Assembly: GCA_002292895.1 (NCBI GenBank)
Contig: DBCE01000256.1
Span: 4,009-10,315, forward strand
Source: Phycisphaerales bacterium UBA966
GTDB taxonomy: Bacteria > Planctomycetota > Phycisphaerae > Phycisphaerales > SM1A02
Direction: 5' to 3'
Length of the DNA: 6,307 nucleotides
Of this stretch, positions 1-5,639 are shown in pieces. The translations under genes and the position numbers were made by a program. Position 1 is the first letter of the stretch, and each line of letters starts with the position of its first letter. The notes under the pieces are model-generated. The model was not told where the DNA came from. It did no database searches and was given only the letters and a program-made list of their open reading frames with translations.

Positions 1-57
1 AGGGCGGCTCCGGCGATCGTTCGGATCGAGATCTTCAAGTGCAGGCTCCAGGGTCAT
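1..57 (-). CDS. possible start of a further gene, 3' partial
   Basis: An ATG at 57 on the minus strand opens a frame that stays open to the window edge, giving 19 residues beginning MTLEPALEDLDPNDRR. An in-frame TAA lies five codons upstream of the ATG, so a start close to this place is required if the frame is coding. The acidic-then-basic N-terminus is not recognisable, and no ribosome binding site precedes it. The same orientation as all other genes and the non-coding look of the adjoining 250 bp favour a gene, but 19 codons is too little to decide. Confidence 0.28.
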   Translation of the reverse strand, partial: MTLEPALEDLDPNDRRSRP

Positions 58-310
58 TGGCAGCGGGGCTTATCAGGCGCGACAGGAAAGAGTAGCCCGG
101 CTGCAGGGAATCGGAAGCGAAATCGCCGGAACCGGGCGTCAAATCATCGAACCTCGCCCGCAACCCGGCTGCCGCTCGCCCACGCCTCGGGTTTCGGGAC
201 TCGCCATACCCACGGCGTGCCCCCCTCGGTGGCCGCTGCGCTCCCCGGCGCCGTCCGCGGCGCTTTACGCCACTCCAGCCGCGCTTCCCGCCCGGGCCCG
301 GGCGCCGTGC
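58..310. other. non-coding GC-rich spacer
   Basis: About 250 bp separate the fusion gene's stop from the possible gene at the left edge. I see no convincing coding frame, tRNA or promoter here. The plus-strand frame across it is open, but its translation (Ser/Arg/Pro-rich, low in hydrophobic residues) looks like a by-product of composition. The part nearest the fusion gene holds the inverted repeats listed separately. Confidence 0.55.
248..304 (-). terminator. GC-rich inverted repeats just after the fusion gene
   Basis: Just downstream of the TGA at 311-313 lies a perfect 16-bp palindrome, CGCCCGGGCCCGGGCG (289-304). Further on, at 248-263, is a perfect 6-bp hairpin, GCGCCG-TCCG-CGGCGC, whose loop reads CGGA in the minus-strand transcript. 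No U-run follows either on the minus strand, so neither is a standard Rho-independent terminator. They may still mark a transcript end or protect a 3' end, or may simply reflect very GC-rich spacer sequence. The repeats are seen; a termination role is only inferred from position. Confidence 0.3.
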
Positions 311-1444
311 TCAATGCCCGAACAGGTCCGTCGGCGCAAACATGCCCTTCGCCTCAAAGTGGGCGAGCGCCTCGTCCACCGTTCGGAAGATCTTGGTGGC
401 CGTTTCAGTGATGAACGGACTTGGATTCTTCTTTGGCTTCCACACCACATAGACGTCCTTGGTGTGCTCAAAGGCATGCTGCAACTCTCGCTCCACGCCG
501 CTCGAAAGGCCCGGCTGACCGTTTGGAAGCTCTGGAACCAAGCTCACGATCATGTCTGCCTGATCGATCAGCTTGAAATCACGCATGTAGATCTGGCCGT
601 CAATATCTCCCGCGATATCAAGGATCTCGCGCACGGGTACGCGCATGGCGGGGCCGCCGGCGCGTCCGCCAAAACTATGCGCTTCAACATCAATGAAATC
701 CTGACCAGTGCGCGCCGCCTCGATTGCACGATCAAGCAACAGCTTCTCATCGACATCACCCGGATCAAAGGTGACAAAGTGCTTCGCAAGTGCGTCGCGG
801 AACTGATCGATCTCTGCAAGCACATCCGGCATGTCCATGACATGACTCATCGGGAAGCTTGGATACACCTTCTTCATCTCCGGCCGAGTGATCAGCCGCA
901 GCGCAGTTTCCACGGTGTCGCGCTGGCGACCGCGGCTCAAGATGTAGAAATTCTGTCCGCATCCAAGTGCCTGCGCCATCAATTCAGTGGCCAAGATTTC
1001 TTCTTCACGCCACACCATGCAATCCTTCAGCGTGGCATCAATGTCATGCTCTTTGTGGAGCCGGTGGTGGACCACCTCAATGTTGTCGACCAAGCAGATA
1101 AACATATCTGGCTTCAACATCTGCAATTGATCAAAGTCAAACGCACTGAAGAGACCATGCCGCCAACGGAACGTGGCATGCGTATTGATGATCAGGTTGG
1201 GATGCTCCGATGCCGGCGATGTTGCGGCAATCACATCCTTGAGCACTGCGCGGCGCAGGTTGGCCAAGCGCGACCATGGCAGATCCAAGATGCGCCCCGG
1301 GCGCACGTCAGGCGCTTCCGCATACATCATGTTGCCCACGTTGAACAACTCCACTTGCTTGTGGCGTCTTCCCGCTGCGTCCACTAAGGACTCAAGGTAG
1401 GGCTTCTTGTCAACTCCGATTTGGCCTGTGATGATCGCGCGCAT
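311..1444 (-). CDS. adenylate-kinase-like / nucleoside deoxyribosyltransferase-like fusion protein
   Basis: This is a 377-residue soluble protein with two nucleotide-type domains. Residues 1-185 follow the outline of archaeal-type adenylate kinase (AdkA): a first strand into the P-loop position (IITGQIGVDKK, 4-14), NVGNMM (35-40, compare the archaeal NFGDxM), LIINTHATF (84-92, compare IVDTHLT), LKPDMFICLVDNIEVVHHRL (110-129) and a helix EEEILATELMAQA (147-159). The P-loop is altered: G-x-x-G-x-x-K remains, but Asp12 replaces the last Gly and Lys14 replaces Ser/Thr. Residues 192-365 look like a nucleoside 2-deoxyribosyltransferase fold: VYPSFPMSH (193-201), FVTFDP (223-228), an IYMRD..LI..ADMIVSL run (285-302), SSGVERELQHA (314-324) with Glu318 or Glu320 as possible catalytic acid, and VYVVWKPKKNPSPF (331-344). 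It begins 59 nt after ispF without a Shine-Dalgarno site. Substrate and activity are unknown; both domain calls rest on remembered motif patterns. Confidence 0.85.
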   Translation of the reverse strand: MRAIITGQIGVDKKPYLESLVDAAGRRHKQVELFNVGNMMYAEAPDVRPGRILDLPWSRLANLRRAVLKDVIAATSPASEHPNLIINTHATFRWRHGLFSAFDFDQLQMLKPDMFICLVDNIEVVHHRLHKEHDIDATLKDCMVWREEEILATELMAQALGCGQNFYILSRGRQRDTVETALRLITRPEMKKVYPSFPMSHVMDMPDVLAEIDQFRDALAKHFVTFDPGDVDEKLLLDRAIEAARTGQDFIDVEAHSFGGRAGGPAMRVPVREILDIAGDIDGQIYMRDFKLIDQADMIVSLVPELPNGQPGLSSGVERELQHAFEHTKDVYVVWKPKKNPSPFITETATKIFRTVDEALAHFEAKGMFAPTDLFGH

Positions 1445-1503
1445 AAGGACGGTGATCGTATGGCGATCGTTCGATCTCCGTCGCCTTCACCGCGGTTCCG
1501 CCC
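1445..1503 (-). other. ispF/fusion-gene gap with a small inverted repeat
   Basis: This 59-bp gap contains GATCG-TT-CGATC (1465-1476), an inverted repeat nested inside a weaker GGCGA...TCGCC pair (1462-1466 with 1481-1485). I see no -35/-10 pair that I would trust and no Shine-Dalgarno sequence before the ATG at 1444 (the preceding bases read GTCCTT). The gap is long enough for a promoter or operator of the fusion gene, but nothing beyond the repeat supports one. Confidence 0.25.
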
Positions 1504-2010
1504 TTACTTCTTGCGAACGAGCAACACCACCACGTGCGCCTCAATCGCTCGTCCCTCGCCGACGGCATCGACGCGTTCGTGCGTCTTGCCCTTCAGGTTG
1601 AGGTCGGCAGCGGGCACCCCCAAGATGTGGGATAGGTGGGCCACCACTTCCTGCTTGCGCCCGCCCAATTTGGGGCGCTCGCAAATCACCGTCATGTCCA
1701 TGTTTCCAATAGTCCAGCCGGCAGCGTGCATGCGGCGCACGGCCTCTTCAAGAAATATTCGGCTGGGGCGACCATCATTCTCGGGCGCGGTATCTGGAAA
1801 CAATTGCCCAATATCAGGAGCACCAATCGCGCCCAGAATGGCGTCGGTGACCGCGTGCATCAACACGTCGCCATCCGAATGCGCTACCGGCCCGCGATCA
1901 TGTTCGAAACTCACGCCACCAAGTACGAACGGTCGACCGCTGCCATGCGGCGCGCATGGTTCGAGCCGGTGTAGGTCATATCCATGGCCGATGCGATATT
2001 CGGCGGACAT
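1504..2010 (-). CDS. ispF: 2-C-methyl-D-erythritol 2,4-cyclodiphosphate synthase IspF
   Basis: IspF converts 4-diphosphocytidyl-2-C-methyl-D-erythritol 2-phosphate into the 2,4-cyclodiphosphate with release of CMP, in the cytoplasmic MEP route to IPP and DMAPP. In the family it is a homotrimer with a divalent metal between subunits. The metal ligands are present: Asp12 and His14 in RIGHGYDLH (6-14) and His52 after AHSDGDVLMH (43-52). Also seen are LGGV (30-33), DIGQLFPDT (66-74), NMDMTVICERPKL (103-115) and the C-terminal K-x-K-T-x-E segment (140-145), where many homologues read KATTTE. At 168 residues it is slightly longer than the usual 155-160, mainly in the HGSGRP loop near residue 22. 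The ATG at 2010 follows the lipoprotein stop by 3 nt, so translational coupling is likely; only a poor GGA lies upstream. IspD, a frequent neighbour or fusion partner, is not in the window. The product also feeds undecaprenyl phosphate synthesis, which fits the nearby murD. Confidence 0.96.
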   Translation of the reverse strand: MSAEYRIGHGYDLHRLEPCAPHGSGRPFVLGGVSFEHDRGPVAHSDGDVLMHAVTDAILGAIGAPDIGQLFPDTAPENDGRPSRIFLEEAVRRMHAAGWTIGNMDMTVICERPKLGGRKQEVVAHLSHILGVPAADLNLKGKTHERVDAVGEGRAIEAHVVVLLVRKK

Positions 2011-2013
2011 CGA

Positions 2014-2562
2014 TTACGTGTCCGATGACTGGCGGTCGGTGCGAGGCGCGCGCGGCTGTGCTACTGGTCCGGGCGTATCGCTCCCTGCTTGCATGCGGTA
2101 GGACTCGTCTGGGCGCGCCTGCTCAGGGGCAGGGCGGTAGCTGACAACAATCTTGCGGCACGCGGCGCTTGGGCAACTGAGGATGTTCTCAAGGGTGCCT
2201 GTTTGCGTCCCCTTCTTCCACAGCGAGTACATCATGCGTGCTGGGCGGTTGACCGGATCGTCGCCACCGTCGGCTTCAAAGTTGAAGGTCAACTGCTTGC
2301 CCGGCGGGATCTCCATGATGAAGAACGGCGTGCCATCGGGATGGTTCGGCGAGCGGTCGCAGGAATTGAGCACCATCACCGTGGTCGGCAGTAACTGCGT
2401 CGACTCATAGGTGAAGCCACCATCAGTGTGCGGCATGAAGCCGCCCGAGGTGCTGTAGCAGCCCGTCACGACGGCACTCGCCATGATGACCGAAGAGGTC
2501 AAAAGTGCGGCGACCGCCATGCGGCGCGGAAAGGGTCGATCGATAGCAGCGTTCATAGCCAT
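2014..2562 (-). CDS. putative lipoprotein of unknown family
   Basis: I do not recognise this family. The N-terminus has basic residues (RPFPRR, 9-14), then a hydrophobic core (15-32) and a lipobox-like VVTG-Cys35, so the predicted product is a lipoprotein processed at Cys35, with a mature part of about 148 residues outside the cytoplasm. The mature part is polar, with strand-like segments (TTVMVLNSC 60-68, PFFIMEIPPGKQLTFNF 79-95) and three further cysteines (68, 130, 135); the last two form C-x4-C and could make a disulfide. The tail from about 143 is Pro/Arg/Asp-rich and probably disordered. The ATG at 2562 lies 13 nt after the murD stop; AGGA overlapping that stop is a weak ribosome binding site about 11 nt upstream. 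A second ATG at 2556 is possible. The stop is 3 nt before the ispF start. The lipobox is seen; export and acylation are inferred. Confidence 0.82.
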   Translation of the reverse strand: MAMNAAIDRPFPRRMAVAALLTSSVIMASAVVTGCYSTSGGFMPHTDGGFTYESTQLLPTTVMVLNSCDRSPNHPDGTPFFIMEIPPGKQLTFNFEADGGDDPVNRPARMMYSLWKKGTQTGTLENILSCPSAACRKIVVSYRPAPEQARPDESYRMQAGSDTPGPVAQPRAPRTDRQSSDT

Positions 2563-2575
2563 TTTGTCGGCAATC

Positions 2576-3967
2576 CTACAGAGACTTCACCAATGCCGCG
2601 AAGGAATCGCCCCGGTGCTCATAGTTGGTGAATTGCCCCCAACTCGCGCAGGCGGGTGAAAGGAGCAATACATCGCCCGGTTGTGCCCGCGCGGCTGCCG
2701 CACGCACCGCCTGCTCCAGCGTTCCGCAATCGACCGCCGGCGGAGCGGGCGCCAATTGCGGCGCCGTTGCCCCAATCGCATAGAGGCCAGCAAGTTTCGG
2801 AGCCAAGTCGCGGATCGCGGACAGATCAACCTTTTTGTCGTACCCACCCGCAATCAAGTGAATGCGCCGCGGGTCAGGAAATGACGTGATCGCCAACAGC
2901 GTCGCATCCGGTGTGGTGCTCTTGGAATCATTGAAGCAGCGCATTCCGCCGTGCGTTCCGACCAGTTCCAACCGATGCGGCAGTGAGCGGAATTCTGCAA
3001 GCTTCGCCACCAGCCGTGCGCGGTTGGGCGTTTGACCCGCTGAGCGGATCGCCGCCTCCGCCGCAAGCACGGCCAGCCGGGCATTCCGACGTTGATGCTC
3101 GCCGGGCACGTATGGCAGATCAATGGATGTCAGCAGCGCCGCGCACTCCGCCGCGTTTGGCACCGCCGCGCCCTCCCACCACGCGCCGCCCGTTGCCTGC
3201 GCAACCTCCGCGGCGGCGGCGGGCTGCTCCTCGGTAAAGAGCGAAAGGAACGTATCGCCCGCTCGTTGGCCGCGCCGGATGCCCGACTTGCTCGTGACAT
3301 AGTGTTCAAACGATCCGTGCCAATCCACATGATTTGGCGCCAAGTTGGTGAGCACGGCAACGCGCGCTGCCCACGGTTCAAGCCCCGCCCATGCGGCGCC
3401 ATCGGTGAGCCACCACAGCATGGCGCTGGAGAGTTCAAGCACCGTCCACTCGCCAGGCACGCGCGGCGAACTCAAGATCGACCCGCCGATATTTCCTGCA
3501 AGTTGTGCGGCGCGCCCGTCATCATTCAGAATGAGGGCCAGCATGCTTGCCGTGCTGCTCTTGCCAGCGCTACCAGTGACCGCAACGGTGCGATCGCGGT
3601 CGAGTGTGTCCACTGCCAGTCTGATTTCCGTGGTCACCGGCGTTCCCGCCGCGCGCGCCGCGCTGAGATAGATGTTGTTCCATGGCGTTGGGACGGCCGG
3701 GTTGGCAATCACCAAATCAGCATTCACAAAGTCCGCTTCATCATGACCGCCAAGTCGCAGCGTCACCGACCCATCGGCGATGGACGCCGCGAGTTCCGCG
3801 AGTGGTCGCGCCAACTTTTCAGCAGGATCGCGGTCGGTGAGCAGCACGCGTGCGCCGCGTTCCACCAGCCAGCGCGTGACTCCCAGTCCGCCGCCAAACT
3901 GACCGAGACCCATGACGGTGACGCAGCTGCCGTTGAGTGATTTCGGAATGGGCTTCATGGTCTGCAT
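2576..3967 (-). CDS. murD: UDP-N-acetylmuramoyl-L-alanine:D-glutamate ligase MurD
   Basis: MurD is the cytoplasmic Mur ligase that adds D-glutamate to UDP-MurNAc-L-Ala with ATP hydrolysis, the second amino-acid step of peptidoglycan precursor synthesis. The three-domain pattern is visible: an N-terminal Rossmann-like part with GLGQFGGGLGV (20-30) and IANPAVP (87-93); the central ATPase domain with TGSAGKSS (131-138), GNIG (158-161), ELSS (178-181), NHVDWHGS (212-219) and Lys227 in YVTSK, probably the carbamylated lysine; and the C-terminal domain with HRLE (331-334), NDSKSTTPDAT (346-356), AGGYDKK (373-379) and SPACASWGQFTNYEHRG (437-453), a strong MurD mark. The length of 463 compares with about 440 in E. 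coli. The P-loop reads GSAGKSS where GTNGKST is usual. Met at 3967 or 3958 could be the start; neither has a clear ribosome binding site. No other mur genes are nearby, which is unusual since murD often sits in a division-and-cell-wall cluster. Confidence 0.95.
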   Translation of the reverse strand: MQTMKPIPKSLNGSCVTVMGLGQFGGGLGVTRWLVERGARVLLTDRDPAEKLARPLAELAASIADGSVTLRLGGHDEADFVNADLVIANPAVPTPWNNIYLSAARAAGTPVTTEIRLAVDTLDRDRTVAVTGSAGKSSTASMLALILNDDGRAAQLAGNIGGSILSSPRVPGEWTVLELSSAMLWWLTDGAAWAGLEPWAARVAVLTNLAPNHVDWHGSFEHYVTSKSGIRRGQRAGDTFLSLFTEEQPAAAAEVAQATGGAWWEGAAVPNAAECAALLTSIDLPYVPGEHQRRNARLAVLAAEAAIRSAGQTPNRARLVAKLAEFRSLPHRLELVGTHGGMRCFNDSKSTTPDATLLAITSFPDPRRIHLIAGGYDKKVDLSAIRDLAPKLAGLYAIGATAPQLAPAPPAVDCGTLEQAVRAAAARAQPGDVLLLSPACASWGQFTNYEHRGDSFAALVKSL

Positions 3968-3980
3968 CCGTACATCGGTT

Positions 3981-4002
3981 GCGCGCCGGTTCCATGGCGC
4001 GC
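3981..4002 (-). other. hairpin in the mlaF-like/murD gap
   Basis: GCGCGCC (3981-3987) and GGCGCGC (3996-4002) form a perfect 7-bp stem, all G/C, with an 8-nt loop. It is the most prominent structure in the 63-bp gap between the ABC ATPase stop (4031) and the murD start (3967), ending 13 nt before that start. No U-run follows, so it is unlikely to be a simple terminator. It could limit ribosome access to murD, act as an mRNA processing or stability element, or be chance. No convincing promoter is visible in this gap. Confidence 0.35.
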
Positions 4003-4030
4003 CGCGTCAGTGAGTGAGTATCCGTCGACT

Positions 4031-4954
4031 TCAGCGCGACGGCGTGATCGACGGCGATGCGGGCATGTGCCCCAGCAATCCCATCAAATCATCGGAATAA
4101 CTAGTCAGTGTGCGTCGATCGGTGATCGGTCCAAACGCATCGCCGCGAATAAACTGCCGAACGATCCGGTCATCTTCAGGCATGACCGCCGCTTCATCTT
4201 TACTAACGCTGCGAATTCGCTCGTAATCAGCACGCGGCGCAATCTTCAGGCAGCGCCCCTTATCAAGCATCACCATGCGGTCAGCAATGGTGAAGGCACT
4301 GTCCATTTCATGCGTCACTACCACGCTGGTCACGCCAAGCTTCTTGGTGAGCGTCAGAATCAGTTGATCAATTTCCGCGCTCGTCACCGGATCAAGACCA
4401 GCACTTGGTTCGTCATAGAAAATAATTTCTGGATCAAGGGCCAGCGCGCGCGCTAGGCCAGCCCGCTTCTTCATACCGCCGGAAATCTGCGACGGGAACT
4501 TGTCAGCGTGCTCGCGTAGACCAACGGCTTCCAGTTTCATCTTGACCTGTAGATCAATGAGATCACTGGGAAGATCCGTCAACTCGCGCATCGGTAGCGC
4601 CACGTTCTCCGCAATCGACATGGACTGATAGAGCGCAGCGCTCTGGAACAGAATGCCGAAGCGCTTGCGCAGTGCATCAAGGTTTGATTCGCTTGCAACA
4701 GCAATGTCCTCGCCGAAGAGGCGGATCTTGCCACGCGTCGGAGTGATTGCTCCGATCATCAGGCGAAGCAGGGTGCTCTTGCCACATCCGGAACCGCCCA
4801 TGATGACCAGCGTCTCGCCGCGCCGGACCTTGAGGTCCAGCCCAGTCAGGACGGTCTGGCTGCCGAACTGCATGAGCAGGTCGTCAACTTCAATGACCAC
4901 CTCGTGGTCAGGGGCGGGGGTCTGCTGCGGGCTGCTCGGGGTCGGTGCGTTCAT
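4031..4954 (-). CDS. MlaF-like ABC transporter ATP-binding protein
   Basis: This is an ATPase subunit of an Mla/Mce-type lipid ABC transporter, which in the family works on the cytoplasmic face of the inner membrane with an MlaE-type permease and an MCE-domain protein. All ABC motifs are intact: Walker A GGSGCGKST (53-61), Q-loop Gln104 in LFQSAALYQSM, signature ISGGMKKR (157-164), Walker B IIFYDEP with Glu182 (177-183), D-loop AGLD (185-188) and His215 in THEM. The SGGMKKRAGLARALALDPEI run and the later VRQFIRG...GP segment (265-276) are typical of MlaF rather than other ABC families. At 307 residues it is longer than E. coli MlaF (about 270), through an N-terminal Pro-rich leader and an extended C-terminus. 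The start at 4954 overlaps the upstream gene by 47 bp; a GTG at 4900 would remove the overlap and most of the leader, so the start is uncertain. No permease, MCE or STAS gene is adjacent in this window. Subfamily confidence is high, substrate unknown. Confidence 0.93.
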   Translation of the reverse strand: MNAPTPSSPQQTPAPDHEVVIEVDDLLMQFGSQTVLTGLDLKVRRGETLVIMGGSGCGKSTLLRLMIGAITPTRGKIRLFGEDIAVASESNLDALRKRFGILFQSAALYQSMSIAENVALPMRELTDLPSDLIDLQVKMKLEAVGLREHADKFPSQISGGMKKRAGLARALALDPEIIFYDEPSAGLDPVTSAEIDQLILTLTKKLGVTSVVVTHEMDSAFTIADRMVMLDKGRCLKIAPRADYERIRSVSKDEAAVMPEDDRIVRQFIRGDAFGPITDRRTLTSYSDDLMGLLGHMPASPSITPSR

Positions 4955-5639
4955 CGTCAGGGAACACGATACGCGTTCCGCCGGGGAGGTCGAAGCGGAA
5001 TCGGCGCACCAAGATGGCTGTCACCGCGTCCACCCCGACGGGGCGCTCAAAGGTCACATCAAGCGGAAGGCGGGTGACCCCTGATTCGTTGCGGAATACG
5101 GCCACATAGAGGGCACGCATTTCCCGCTCCGTGCGCGCCGTGGCCGGCGTGGCGCCAGCAACGGGCGGGGCGCTTGGGGCAAGTTCCACGGCCTCAAGCG
5201 TGCCGAAGCGCTCCCGAAGCGGCGCAATCCACTCGTTGATCGTGGCTGCGGTGGCGTCTTTCCCTGGACCAGCCATCTGCAGCCGGAACTGTTCTGCGTC
5301 ACCCGTCCACGCCGCTTGCAGCGCGGTACTTGGTCGAGCCGCCAGATCGATAAACGATCGATAGATCCCATACGCCGACAACACCATGATGGAGCTGGCA
5401 ACCAAACCCAGCACGATGCCGCCCCACGCAAGCCCGCGCCCAAGAAGATCCGGGCGACCACGGAATCGAAACAGCGCAACAATTCCCAGAAGCGGCGCCA
5501 GGATGCTTCCGATCGGAAGCACTGAAAGCACGATCGATGCCATCGCCAAACGACTCCAGCGCAGCGGACCGCTGGCGCGAGTGTCGGATTGATGGAGCTC
5601 CGAGGCGGTTGACGGTGAAGGAATCGCGTCGGTATTCAT
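4908..5639 (-). CDS. DUF4190-like two-helix membrane protein
   Basis: This is a predicted inner-membrane protein of 243 residues with no assigned function. After a polar leader of about 28 residues, hydrophobic segments lie at about 30-57 and 69-92. They are separated by a loop RFRGRPDLLGRG and followed by LAWGGIVLGLVAS, the GRGLA-x-x-G-I-V-L-G pattern of DUF4190 proteins. Residues about 95-243 form a soluble region with a helical stretch (100-150), an Ala/Pro-rich linker (153-168) and a strand-rich end (175-226), then an acidic, proline-containing tail. The start ATG at 5639 overlaps the upstream gene's stop by 4 bp, and no Shine-Dalgarno sequence precedes it, so translation probably depends on coupling. 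The last 47 bp overlap the ABC ATPase gene in another frame. It is built like its upstream neighbour (two helices plus one extramembrane domain), so the pair may be diverged tandem duplicates, although the soluble parts share little obvious sequence. Confidence 0.88.
   Translation of the reverse strand: MNTDAIPSPSTASELHQSDTRASGPLRWSRLAMASIVLSVLPIGSILAPLLGIVALFRFRGRPDLLGRGLAWGGIVLGLVASSIMVLSAYGIYRSFIDLAARPSTALQAAWTGDAEQFRLQMAGPGKDATAATINEWIAPLRERFGTLEAVELAPSAPPVAGATPATARTEREMRALYVAVFRNESGVTRLPLDVTFERPVGVDAVTAILVRRFRFDLPGGTRIVFPDDERTDPEQPAADPRP

Noticed and set aside
1..411. A plus-strand frame open from the window edge through the GC-rich spacer
   Set aside because: It is Arg/Pro/Ser-rich with no hydrophobic pattern, and it runs into the coding 3' end of the opposite-strand fusion gene; it is probably a composition effect.
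314..1387. A 357-codon open frame on the plus strand opposite the fusion gene
   Set aside because: It is in exact codon register with the minus-strand gene, where stops arise only opposite TTA, CTA or TCA codons, which are rare in GC-rich genes. Its translation has no recognisable motifs, while the minus strand has clear domain patterns.
12..1473. A 12-bp direct repeat GGCGATCGTTCG at 12-23 and 1462-1473
   Set aside because: Short GATCG-rich words recur throughout the window (also near 2537 and 5346), and the copies have no matching context, so a mobile-element or attachment-site reading is not supported.
1421..2101. A plus-strand open frame spanning ispF and its flanks
   Set aside because: It crosses a well-supported ispF on the other strand and has a Ser/Arg/Pro-rich, motif-free translation.
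3092..3940. A 282-codon open frame on the plus strand opposite murD
   Set aside because: It has the same codon-register shadow effect, and MurD motifs on the minus strand are unmistakable.
5344..5369. GATCGATAAACGATCGATAGATC repeat-like stretch
   Set aside because: It lies inside the DUF4190 gene and encodes the end of the second hydrophobic region and the following helix (IYRSFIDL); the repeat is explained by codon content.
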